Positions 1-6,333 of a DNA stretch of 10,872 nt are shown one piece after another. Each line of letters opens with the position of its first letter. Position 1 is the first letter of the stretch. Where the stretch lies: NCBI GenBank assembly GCA_052387955.1, contig JBQTIQ010000007.1:1-10872 (forward strand). The letters run 5' to 3'. The position numbers were made by a program, and so were the translations under genes. The notes below the pieces were generated by a model, which was not told the DNA's origin, did no database searches, and saw only the letters and a program-made list of their open reading frames with translations. This DNA comes from JBQTIQ01 sp052387955. GTDB taxonomy: Bacteria; Actinomycetota; Acidimicrobiia; Acidimicrobiales; JACDCH01.

Positions 1-5
1 GGCAG

Positions 6-37
6 GTCGCCGTCGCGGCCGCCAGGCCGCCGGCGAC
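6..37 (-). terminator. Strong GC hairpin after the acetyltransferase gene
   Basis: On the plus strand GTCGCCG (6-12) pairs with CGGCGAC (31-37) and GCGGCC (15-20) pairs with GGCCGC (25-30), giving 13 base pairs with a 2-nt bulge (13-14) and a GCCA loop. It lies about 50 nt beyond the stop codon of the leftmost minus-strand gene. There is no U-tract, which is common for hairpin terminators in GC-rich actinobacteria. Termination is inferred from position and structure only. Confidence 0.45.
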
Positions 38-85
38 AGTCTGCGGAGGCAGGAGCGAAGCGACGCCCGCAGCAGACCGACAAAC

Positions 86-688
86 TCAGTACACCCATTC
101 CCGCAGGAGAGCGTCACCGCGTTCGGCCCACTCCTCGACCGTCACCCCGTAGCGGACGTGGTCCTCCCAGATCCCGTTGATCTCGAGGTAGCGCTCGGCG
201 ATGCCTTCCTCCCGTATGCCGAGCTTGTCGACCACGCGACAGCTGGCCTTGTTGCGGGGGATCACCGCCACCTGCACCCGGTGCAGGTGCAGCTCGTCGA
301 AGGCGAAGCGGCACAGCACGACCAGCGCCTCGGGCATGTAGCCCTTGCCGGCGAACGCCTCGTCGATCCAGTAGCCGACATAGCACGACTGGAACGGGCC
401 CCGCTGGATCGACGTGAGGTTGATCTCGCCGGCGAAGACGCCGCCGACGAAGATCCCGAACCCGTAGGCAGTCCCCAGTTGGCGCTCGCGCTGGCGGGCG
501 CTGCAGCGCACCGCGAAGGCGTCCCGGTCCTCGACCGGGTCGGGCTGGCCCGGGACCCGCTTGGTCTCCCACCGGGTGAGCCAGTCCCCGTTCCGGCGCC
601 GCACCTCCTGCCACGCCAGGAAGTCGGAGACGACCAGTGGCCGCAACAACACCCGCCGCCCGAACAACGTCGGCGTGCTCATGGCCAT
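86..688 (-). CDS. GNAT family N-acetyltransferase (RimJ/RimL type)
   Basis: This gene probably transfers an acetyl group from acetyl-CoA to an amine, either a protein N-terminus as in RimJ/RimL or a small molecule; the substrate cannot be read from the sequence. It opens with the family's G-R-R-V-x-L-R-P-L strand. The acetyl-CoA pyrophosphate loop is AGKGYMPEA in the middle of the protein, and the late motif RNKASCRVVDKLGIREEG matches the RNxxSxRVxeKLGF signature. It is about 200 residues, normal for a single GNAT domain. The frame is open up to a GTG at 718, and ATGs occur at 694, 688 and 682. I chose 688 because CGGGG lies about 7 nt upstream, but 682 gives the most family-like N-terminus (MSTPTLFGRR). 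It follows the acyl-CoA ligase gene almost without a gap, so the two are likely co-transcribed. Confidence 0.85.
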   Translation of the reverse strand: MAMSTPTLFGRRVLLRPLVVSDFLAWQEVRRRNGDWLTRWETKRVPGQPDPVEDRDAFAVRCSARQRERQLGTAYGFGIFVGGVFAGEINLTSIQRGPFQSCYVGYWIDEAFAGKGYMPEALVVLCRFAFDELHLHRVQVAVIPRNKASCRVVDKLGIREEGIAERYLEINGIWEDHVRYGVTVEEWAERGDALLREWVY

Positions 689-719
689 GACCATGCCCCG
701 ATCCAGGTGCCAGAGCACC

Positions 720-2633
720 TCATCGGGCGGCCCTCACGGCGTCGATGGCGGCGGCGTCCTCGAGGCCCGACAGGTCGCCGGCATCGACGCCCATCGCGGT
801 CGCCCGGATGGCCCGGCGCAACACCTTGGCGCTGCGTGTCTTGGGCAGGGCGTCGACGAAGCGCACTCCTGCCGGCGTGAACGGCTTGCCCAGCTGATCG
901 GCGACCACGGCTACCAGTTCTGCCCGCAGGCCCGGTGACCCCTCCCACCCGGGCACCAGTACGACATAGGCCCACAGCTCCTCCCCCTTGAGCTCGTTGG
1001 GCATCCCGATGGCGGCGGCCTCGGCCACCGCGGGATGCGACACCAGCGCCGATTCGGCCTCGGCCGGGCCCAACCGCTTGCCCGCGATCTTGATGGTGTC
1101 ATCGCTGCGCCCGTGGAGGTACCACCGTCCGTCCTCGATCGACGCCCAGTCACCGTGCACCCACACGTCGGGCCAGCGGGACCAGTACGTCTCGAGGTAG
1201 CGCTCGGCGTCGTGGTAGAGGCCTCGGGTCATCCCCGGCCAGGGTTTGGTGCAGACCAGCTCGCCCACCTCCTCGCGGCAGGGACGGCCGGCCTCGTCGA
1301 ACACGTCCACGGCCATTCCCAGGGACGGGCCGCCGAGCGTCATCGGCGTGAGCGCCTCCACCGGGTGCGGGCTCAGGAAGCAGGCCCCCACCTCGGTGCC
1401 GCCCGAGATGTTGATGACCGGGCAGCGCCCACCGCCGACCACGTCGAAGTACCACCGCCACGGGCCCTCGTTCCAGGGTTCGCCGGTGGCGCCGAGCACC
1501 CGCAGGCGCGACGTGTCGTGCGCTTCGACCGGCTCGGGGCCTGACGTCATCATGCTGCGCACCAGGGTCGGGCTGACCCCCAGGATCGTCACCTCGTGGC
1601 GTTCCACGAAGGCCCACAGCCGATCGGGGTGAGGCCAGTCGGGGGCACCGTCGTAGAGGCAGACGGTGGCGCCGTTGGCCAGGGCGCCGACGATCGACCA
1701 CGGGCCCATGATCCAACCGAAATCGGCCAGCCAGAACAGCCGGTCGCCACCGGCGGTGCCGGCCTCGGCCCCGCGGCAGTCGAACTGGAAGGCGGCCTCT
1801 TCGGCGATCTTGGCCAGGAACCCGCCGTGCACGTGCACGGCACCCTTGGGCCGGCCCGTAGTACCCGACGTGTACGCCAGCAGCAGGCGGTGCTCGCTGT
1901 CGACCGACGCCGCCGCAAACGCGGGGGCGTCGGGGTCGGCGGGCCAGCCGTCCCCGTCGAGACGGGGCACGACGATCAGCTGCTCGACCGAAGCCACCTC
2001 GGCCATCGCCGCCTCGGCGGTGGCGCGCATCTCGATGCGCCGGCCGCGGCGGAGGCAACCGTCGGCGGTGATCAGCGCCTTGGCGCCGGCGTCGGCCAGG
2101 CGGAGGGCGATCGCCTGGGCGCCGTAGCCGGAGAACAGCGGCAGGGTCACGGCTCCGAGCTTGGCCAGGGCCATGAACGAGGCCACCACCTCGGGGACCA
2201 TCGGGAGGAAGACACCGACGGTGTCGCCTTCTCCGATGCCCCGCTCGCGGAGATCGGCGGCGAGCGCATCGACTGCACCCCGCAGTTCGGCGAACGACCA
2301 GTGCCGGACCGAGCCCTCCTCTCCTTCGGCGATCACCGCCAGGGCGTCGGGGGTCGCCTGCGCCCACCGGTCGACACAGGCCGCGCCCAGGTTGCAGCGC
2401 CCACCGACGAACCAGCGCGCCCACGCCACGCCGGCGCTGGCATCGAGGACCTGGTGGTACGGCTGGTCGAAGGGCAGCCCGAGGAAGCCGACCACTTCGT
2501 GCCAGAACCACTCCGGTTCGTCGATGCTGCGGGTGACCAGCTCGTCGAAAGCGCCGATGCCCTGGGCCGCCATGAACTGTTCGACCACGGTCGAGCCGTC
2601 GAGCGGCGGCTCCCAGACCACCGGTCCCCTCAC
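720..2633 (-). CDS. Acyl-CoA synthetase, AMP-forming (acetoacetyl-CoA synthetase-like)
   Basis: This 637-aa enzyme activates a carboxylic acid to its acyl-CoA through an acyl-AMP intermediate. The N-terminal stretch (DEPEWFWHEVV, residues 38-48, and ARWFVGG, 72-78) is the cap region of acetyl- and acetoacetyl-CoA synthetases. The ATP-binding loop is YTSGTTGRPKG (254-264), followed by ISGGTEVG (409-416), the HGDW aspartate motif (493-496), the hinge GRSDDTIKIAGKRLGP (508-523) and the C-terminal catalytic lysine K603 in PKTRSAKVLRR. All core motifs are intact and the length is normal. The overall pattern, notably PLFSGYG and ITADG..RRG, fits the acetoacetyl-CoA-synthetase-like subgroup better than true acetate ligases; the substrate is unproven. 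The start is GTG at 2633. A second GTG at 2621, with AGGGGA just upstream, is a credible alternative. The aminotransferase gene ends 52 nt upstream. Confidence 0.9.
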   Translation of the reverse strand: MRGPVVWEPPLDGSTVVEQFMAAQGIGAFDELVTRSIDEPEWFWHEVVGFLGLPFDQPYHQVLDASAGVAWARWFVGGRCNLGAACVDRWAQATPDALAVIAEGEEGSVRHWSFAELRGAVDALAADLRERGIGEGDTVGVFLPMVPEVVASFMALAKLGAVTLPLFSGYGAQAIALRLADAGAKALITADGCLRRGRRIEMRATAEAAMAEVASVEQLIVVPRLDGDGWPADPDAPAFAAASVDSEHRLLLAYTSGTTGRPKGAVHVHGGFLAKIAEEAAFQFDCRGAEAGTAGGDRLFWLADFGWIMGPWSIVGALANGATVCLYDGAPDWPHPDRLWAFVERHEVTILGVSPTLVRSMMTSGPEPVEAHDTSRLRVLGATGEPWNEGPWRWYFDVVGGGRCPVINISGGTEVGACFLSPHPVEALTPMTLGGPSLGMAVDVFDEAGRPCREEVGELVCTKPWPGMTRGLYHDAERYLETYWSRWPDVWVHGDWASIEDGRWYLHGRSDDTIKIAGKRLGPAEAESALVSHPAVAEAAAIGMPNELKGEELWAYVVLVPGWEGSPGLRAELVAVVADQLGKPFTPAGVRFVDALPKTRSAKVLRRAIRATAMGVDAGDLSGLEDAAAIDAVRAAR

Positions 2634-2685
2634 CGGCCGGCAACGCCCGTGGCGTGGTGCCCCCAGTACCCGCCCGCCACTGCCT

Positions 2686-3771
2686 TCATCGTCCGAGGAT
2701 CTCGGTCAAGGCGCCGAGCAGGAGGGTCACGTTGCGGGGGCGGGCGGTGTGGCCCATGCACCCGATGCGCCAGACCTTGCCGGCGAAGGGCCCCAGGCCG
2801 CCGCCGATCTCGATGCCGAACCGGTCGAGGAGGACCTTGCGGGCGCCCGCTTCGTCCACCCCGTCGGGGACCCACGCGGTCGTCAGCTCCGGAAGCCGGT
2901 AGCCCTCGTCGGCGAAGAGCCGGAAGCCGAGCCCCTCGAGCCCTTCGGTGAGCTGGAGGCCGCATTCTGCGTGGCGATGCCACGCCGCGTCGAGGCCCTC
3001 CTCGAGCAGGGCGCCCAGGCCGGCGTGAAGGGCGGTGATCATCGCGGTGGGCGCGGTGTGGTGGTACACCCGCCCGCCGCCGGCGTCGAAGGCGTAGCGG
3101 GCGATCATCGACAGATCGAGGTACCAGCTCGGGCAGCGCTCGACGAAGCGCTCGACGGCCCGCTCCGACACGGTCAGCGGCGCCAGCCCCGGCGGGACGC
3201 CCAGGCACTTCTGGGTACCGCTGTAGGCGATGTCGACCTGCCACCGGTCGACCTCGACGGGTATACCGCCGAGAGAGGTGACGCAGTCGACCAGGAGCAG
3301 GGCATCGCCCTTGCCCGCCCCCAGCGCCTCGATGTCGTTGCGCACGCCGGTCGACGTCTCGGCATGGACCACGGCGATGACCTTGGGCGCCGGGTGGGCC
3401 CCGAGCAGGTCGTCGGGCGCCAGGGGCCGGCCCCAGTCGGCGCCGACCCGGACGACCTCCGCACCACAACGGGAGGCGACGTCGCACATGCGCTCACCGA
3501 ACACGCCGTTGACGCCGACGACCACCACGTCGCCGGGCGCCACCACGTTCACGAACGCCGCCTCCATACCGGCCGAACCGGTACCGCTCACCGGGAGCGT
3601 GAGCCGGTTGCCGGTGCGGAAGACCTGGCGCAGCCGGTCGTTGGTCTCGTCGAGCACGGCCAGGAACTCGGGGTCGAGGTGCCCCAGCAGCGGCCGGGCG
3701 AACGCGGCCGCCACCTCGGGGTACGGGTTGCCCGGCCCGGGGCCCATGAGGATGCGATCGACAAGGGCCAC
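2686..3771 (-). CDS. Class V aminotransferase (alanine-glyoxylate / serine-pyruvate type)
   Basis: This 361-aa cytosolic PLP enzyme of fold type I likely moves an amino group between alanine or serine and glyoxylate or pyruvate. The opening GPGPGNPYPEV (residues 10-20) is typical of the family. SGTGSAGMEAA (62-72) forms the cofactor phosphate-binding loop, D162 in VDCVTSLGG should contact the PLP ring nitrogen, and K188 in YSGTQKCLG is the Schiff-base lysine. R335 in WRIGCMGH is the expected carboxylate-binding arginine. Length is normal. The start is GTG at 3771; the only nearby ATG (codon 9) would cut into the conserved N-terminus. It precedes the acyl-CoA ligase by 52 nt. Related enzymes act on ureidoglycine or phosphonates, so the exact substrate pair remains open. 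Confidence 0.9.
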   Translation of the reverse strand: MALVDRILMGPGPGNPYPEVAAAFARPLLGHLDPEFLAVLDETNDRLRQVFRTGNRLTLPVSGTGSAGMEAAFVNVVAPGDVVVVGVNGVFGERMCDVASRCGAEVVRVGADWGRPLAPDDLLGAHPAPKVIAVVHAETSTGVRNDIEALGAGKGDALLLVDCVTSLGGIPVEVDRWQVDIAYSGTQKCLGVPPGLAPLTVSERAVERFVERCPSWYLDLSMIARYAFDAGGGRVYHHTAPTAMITALHAGLGALLEEGLDAAWHRHAECGLQLTEGLEGLGFRLFADEGYRLPELTTAWVPDGVDEAGARKVLLDRFGIEIGGGLGPFAGKVWRIGCMGHTARPRNVTLLLGALTEILGR

Positions 3772-3802
3772 CGCGGCGACTGTAATCCCCCATCGGCGGC
3801 CC

Positions 3803-3829
3803 GCTCCCTGGCAGCGTCGCCGCCAGGAG
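3803..3829. terminator. Hairpin between the Ppx and aminotransferase genes
   Basis: CTCCCTGGC at the left pairs with GCCAGGAG at the right, an 8-bp stem with one bulged C around a loop of about ten nt. It lies downstream of the Ppx stop codon in the minus direction and about 30 nt before the aminotransferase start. It could end the DUF501-Ppx transcript or act as a 5'-leader structure. No U-tract follows. The 10-nt block GCTCCCTGGC occurs again at 9331-9340 in another intergenic gap. Confidence 0.3.
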
Positions 3830-3884
3830 CGCCGAAGCGCCAGTTCAGGCGCGTGCAGGCACGGCGTGCGGGGCCGGGGAACGC
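3826..3884 (+). repeat. Intergenic structured repeat, copy D (diverged)
   Basis: This copy matches the family consensus (GAGCGCCGGAGCGCCAGC.. through GGCCGGGGAACGC) with several substitutions. The stem GCGCC (3837-3841) / GGCGC (3848-3852) is intact, while the six-base loop is AGTTCA instead of AGCGCA. Its GGGGAACGC end lies 7 nt from the end of the Ppx gene. Confidence 0.6.
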
Positions 3885-3891
3885 GGCGAGC

Positions 3892-4827
3892 TCAGCGGGG
3901 GAACGCCAGCATGTCCTGTACGAGCCCGTCGAGGAGGTCGGCTTCGGACACCAGGCACTCGTCGAAGCCGAACTTTCGGAAGATCGCCACCAGGATGCAG
4001 CACCCGCCGACGATGACGTCGGCCCGAGCCTCCTCCAGCCCCGGGTTGTGGATGCGGTCGGCGCGGGCTTCGGTGGCCAGGGTGCGGAACACGTCCTCGG
4101 CGGCGGCACGGGTGAGCCGGAAGTGGTGGACCCGGTCACGGTCGTAGGCGGCGAGGCCCATCTCGACCGCCGCCACCGTGGACACGGTGCCCGCCAGCCC
4201 GACGAAGGTGGCTGCCGAGCCGGCGTCGGGAAGGTCACGGATGACGTCGTCGAGATGGGCGGACGCCACCGACAGGCAGGCGGAGAGCTCCTCGGGCTGG
4301 GGCGGGTCGTGGTCGAAGAACTGCTCGGTGAAGCGCACGCAGCCCATGTCGGTCGAGGACACCCCGTCGGCGTGGTCGGTACCGAACGCGAACTCGGTCG
4401 ACCCGCCTCCGATGTCGAAGACCAGGAAGGGGCCCTGGTGCGGGGAGAGGTCGGCGGTGGCGCCGAGGAACGACAACCGTCCCTCCTCCTCGGCGCTGAT
4501 CAGTTCCGGGCTCACGCCGACGGCGTCGTGGGCGGCGGCGAAGAAGCGGTCGCGGTTGGCGGCGTCGCGGGCCGCCGAGGTGGCCGCCATCCGCACCCGG
4601 CCGGCGCCGAGCCGGTCGATGACCTCGCCGTAGTGGCGCAGCGCGGCGACGGTGCGGTCGATGGCGGCGTCGGCCAGCACGCCGGCGGCGTCGACCCCCT
4701 GGCCCAGCCGGGTGATGCGCATGAGCCGTTCGACGGTCACGAAGCCGGCGCCGTCGGCCGACGGCTCCGCCACCAGCAGCCGCGTCGAGTTGGTCCCACA
4801 GTCCACCGCGGCAAGGCGGTCTCTCAT
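3892..4827 (-). CDS. Ppx/GppA family phosphatase (short exopolyphosphatase type)
   Basis: This 311-aa cytosolic protein of the ASKHA fold probably hydrolyses polyphosphate ends or pppGpp/ATP-type phosphates. The first phosphate loop is AAVDCGTNSTRLL (residues 6-18). TSAARDA (83-89) and the acidic cluster SAEEEGRL (111-118), which holds the expected catalytic glutamate, follow; the second phosphate loop is FDIGGGSTEF (137-146). The late GLAGTVSTVAA block (210-220) completes the nucleotide-binding fold. It is the short actinobacterial form lacking the C-terminal HD-like domain of E. coli Ppx. The start is ATG at 4827, overlapping the DUF501 stop as ATGA, so translation is coupled; an in-frame GTG at 4860 lies inside the DUF501 gene and is less likely. 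In M. tuberculosis the equivalent pair is Rv1025-Rv1026 (from memory). Exopolyphosphatase versus guanosine phosphatase activity cannot be told apart here. Confidence 0.9.
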   Translation of the reverse strand: MRDRLAAVDCGTNSTRLLVAEPSADGAGFVTVERLMRITRLGQGVDAAGVLADAAIDRTVAALRHYGEVIDRLGAGRVRMAATSAARDAANRDRFFAAAHDAVGVSPELISAEEEGRLSFLGATADLSPHQGPFLVFDIGGGSTEFAFGTDHADGVSSTDMGCVRFTEQFFDHDPPQPEELSACLSVASAHLDDVIRDLPDAGSAATFVGLAGTVSTVAAVEMGLAAYDRDRVHHFRLTRAAAEDVFRTLATEARADRIHNPGLEEARADVIVGGCCILVAIFRKFGFDECLVSEADLLDGLVQDMLAFPR

Positions 4828-5309
4828 CGAGCCGGCCGTTCGAGCTGGTCGGCGACCCACCGGCCGACCGGGTCGTCACCGCCGGCCAGGTACCAGGCGT
4901 AGTGGGCATGGAGGCACTTGACGCCGGCACGGGAGCCGCCGACGCCGCCGGAGGGCCGGGGACCGGTCCAGGAGGGCTCGACGAGGGCGTCGCGCTCGGC
5001 CCGGTAGCGCTCGTGCGCCCGGTCGAGCGCACCGGGGTCGACGGCGGCCGCGGCGGCGGACACGCCGCCGGTCGACTCCAGCCGGCCCACGAGCGTGCGT
5101 TCGGGCTCGCCCACCAGCCAGTAGCGGGTCGGCATCGGGGTGCCGTCGTCGAGCAGGGGCGGGTTACGGATGACGACCGGCGAACCGTCGGGATGGCGCA
5201 CAACGACGTCGACCACGCTGCGGGCCGGTCGGCCGAGCAACGCCGAGACCACGACCCGATCGTCGTGCGCATCGTGGGCCGCGGCCGGTGGCCGGAGTTG
5301 GCGGGTCAT
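4824..5309 (-). CDS. DUF501 family protein
   Basis: This 161-aa protein matches the conserved actinobacterial DUF501 family, whose function is unknown. Visible family features are the early VVSALLGRPARSVVDVVVRH segment, the central PLLDDGTPMPTRYWLVGEPE (about residues 51-70) and the C-terminal GSRAGVKCLHAHYAWYLAGG block with a conserved cysteine and histidines. The start is ATG at 5309, preceded by AGGAAGGG (5315-5322) at a 5-nt spacing; the open frame continues upstream to 5810 but only through repeat sequence and antisense to the SDR gene. Its stop overlaps the Ppx start by 4 nt, so the two products are probably made together. In mycobacteria the same pair sits after eno and a FtsB/DivIC-like gene; those are absent here, and the upstream neighbour is a divergent SDR gene instead. 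Confidence 0.88.
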   Translation of the reverse strand: MTRQLRPPAAAHDAHDDRVVVSALLGRPARSVVDVVVRHPDGSPVVIRNPPLLDDGTPMPTRYWLVGEPERTLVGRLESTGGVSAAAAAVDPGALDRAHERYRAERDALVEPSWTGPRPSGGVGGSRAGVKCLHAHYAWYLAGGDDPVGRWVADQLERPAR

Positions 5310-5314
5310 CGGTG

Positions 5315-5322
5315 CCCTTCCT
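5315..5322 (-). promoter_or_regulatory. Ribosome binding site of the DUF501 gene
   Basis: Read on the minus strand this is AGGAAGGG, 5 nt before the ATG at 5309. It is the main reason for preferring this start over longer options in the same frame. Confidence 0.7.
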
Positions 5323-5405
5323 ACCGACGTGCGCGCCCCAGCGCCAAAGCGGCCGCCGTGAACGAGGTGCCGAAGGCCGGTGTAGCCGCGCTGGTGGGCG
5401 GCCCG

Positions 5406-5467
5406 CCGATGCGAGCGCCGGAGCACCAACGCAGGCGCGGCCAGGCTCGGCCTGCGTGGCCGGCCCA
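5406..5467 (+). repeat. Intergenic structured repeat, copy A1
   Basis: This is the first of two tandem copies in the DUF501-SDR divergent gap. It starts CCGATGCGAGCGCCGGAGC and contains the GGCCTGCGTGGCC mini-hairpin. The main stem is weakened by one change (GCACC against GGCGC). Relative to copy A2 it carries about ten extra bases (GCGCGGCCAG) before GCTCGGCCTGCG. Confidence 0.75.
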
Positions 5468-5522
5468 CCGATGCGAGCGCCGGAGCGCCAGCGCAAGCTC
5501 GGCCTGCGTGGCCGGGGAACGC
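5468..5522 (+). repeat. Intergenic structured repeat, copy A2
   Basis: This is the second tandem copy, starting CCGATGCGAGCGCCGGAGCG and ending GGCCGGGGAACGC, 25 nt before the SDR start codon. An internal deletion against copy A1 removes the right arm of the GCGCC/GGCGC stem, but the GGCCTGCGTGGCC hairpin is kept. Confidence 0.75.
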
Positions 5523-5534
5523 CATCAGCAACGC

Positions 5535-5540
5535 TATAAA
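5535..5540 (+). promoter_or_regulatory. Putative -10 element for a leaderless SDR transcript
   Basis: TATAAA stands out in a very GC-rich gap and ends 7 nt before the A of the ATG at 5548. A transcript starting the usual 6-7 nt after a -10 box would begin at or next to the start codon. No Shine-Dalgarno sequence is present, which agrees with leaderless translation, common in actinobacteria. No good -35 box is visible, since the expected position falls in the repeat. This is an inference from spacing. Confidence 0.5.
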
Positions 5541-5547
5541 CACTCCC

Positions 5548-6297
5548 ATGGACCTCGGGCTCGGTGGGCGTACCGCTGCCGTCGCCGCCGCTTCGGCCGG
5601 GTTGGGCTTCGCCGCCGCCGCCGCCCTCGCCGCCGAGGGGGTGCAGGTCGCCATCTGCGGGCGCAATCGCGACACCGTCGACGATGCCGTACAGCGGTTG
5701 GGGGGCGACGCCGTCGGGCTCGTCGCCGACGTCGCCACGCCCGCCGGAGCCGGCGCGTTCGTCGAGGAGGCCATCGCCGCGCTGGGCCAGGTCGACATCC
5801 TGGTCCCCAACGCCGGCGGTCCCCCGTTCGGCGGCTTCGCCTCGACCGACGTCGCCGCCTACGCCCAGGCCCTCGACCTGAACCTGGTGTCGGTGGTGGC
5901 GATGTGCAAGGTGGCGGTACCGGCGATGCAGAGCCGGCGCTGGGGCCGGGTCGTGGCCATCACGTCGGCCGCGGTACGCCAGCCGATGGACAACCTCATC
6001 CTCTCCAACACCGCCCGGGCGGGCGCCACCGGGTTCCTCAAGTCGGTGGCCAAAGAGGTCGCCGCCGACGGGGTGACGGTCAACTCGGTGCAGCCCGGCC
6101 TGCACCTCACCGACCGGCTGCGGGCCCTCTACGCCGGGCGCGACCTGGCCGAAGGGACCGCCCACGTCCCGGCCCGGACCTTCGGCGATCCCGCCGATTT
6201 CGGTTCGGTGGTGGCGTTCCTGTGCTCAGAACAGGCGAAGTTCACGACCGGCGCCGCCCTGCAGGTCGATGGCGGCTGGTACGCCGGCCTCCAGTAG
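5548..6297 (+). CDS. Atypical SDR family oxidoreductase (3-oxoacyl-ACP reductase-like)
   Basis: This 249-aa Rossmann-fold protein belongs to the short-chain dehydrogenase/reductase superfamily. The cofactor loop is ASAGLGFAAA (residues 15-24, in place of TGxxxGIG), followed by LVADV (58-62), VPNAGG (86-91) and a C-terminal block ending in LQVDGGW (238-244). The catalytic serine is S140 in ITSAAV, but the YxxxK motif is replaced by S153-N-T-A-R157 (LSNTARAG). Loss of both Tyr and Lys with an otherwise intact fold is known for a divergent BKR-like SDR subgroup (cd05344, from memory), so this is probably ancestral rather than damage. Whether it catalyses a classic ketone reduction is doubtful. 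The ATG at 5548 is directly supported by the N-terminus and the TATAAA box. It is divergent from DUF501 and convergent with the next gene. Confidence 0.88.
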   Translation: MDLGLGGRTAAVAAASAGLGFAAAAALAAEGVQVAICGRNRDTVDDAVQRLGGDAVGLVADVATPAGAGAFVEEAIAALGQVDILVPNAGGPPFGGFASTDVAAYAQALDLNLVSVVAMCKVAVPAMQSRRWGRVVAITSAAVRQPMDNLILSNTARAGATGFLKSVAKEVAADGVTVNSVQPGLHLTDRLRALYAGRDLAEGTAHVPARTFGDPADFGSVVAFLCSEQAKFTTGAALQVDGGWYAGLQ

Positions 6298-6317
6298 CAC
6301 GGCGAGCAGCGGCGGCG

Positions 6318-6330
6318 GCCCGCGCCGGGC
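6318..6330. terminator. Small hairpin between convergent SDR and nuclease-like genes
   Basis: GCCCG (6318-6322) pairs with CGGGC (6326-6330) around a CGC loop, inside the 36-nt gap between two convergent stop codons. The position suits a shared bidirectional terminator, but the stem is short and has no U-tract. Confidence 0.3.
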
Positions 6331-6333
6331 GGT

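Noticed and set aside
2161..4902. 913-codon open frame on the plus strand
   Set aside because: It runs antisense to the well-recognised ligase, aminotransferase and Ppx genes. High GC depletes stop codons, and the translation is low-complexity Pro/Arg/Ala/Ser without any domain.
5406..5522. CRISPR array interpretation of the tandem repeats
   Set aside because: The copies are adjacent, imperfect and without unique spacers of regular length, and no cas operon is present.
5310..5810. Extended N-terminus of the DUF501 protein
   Set aside because: The extra codons cover repeat copies and the antisense of the SDR gene, and the ATG at 5309 has a good ribosome site.
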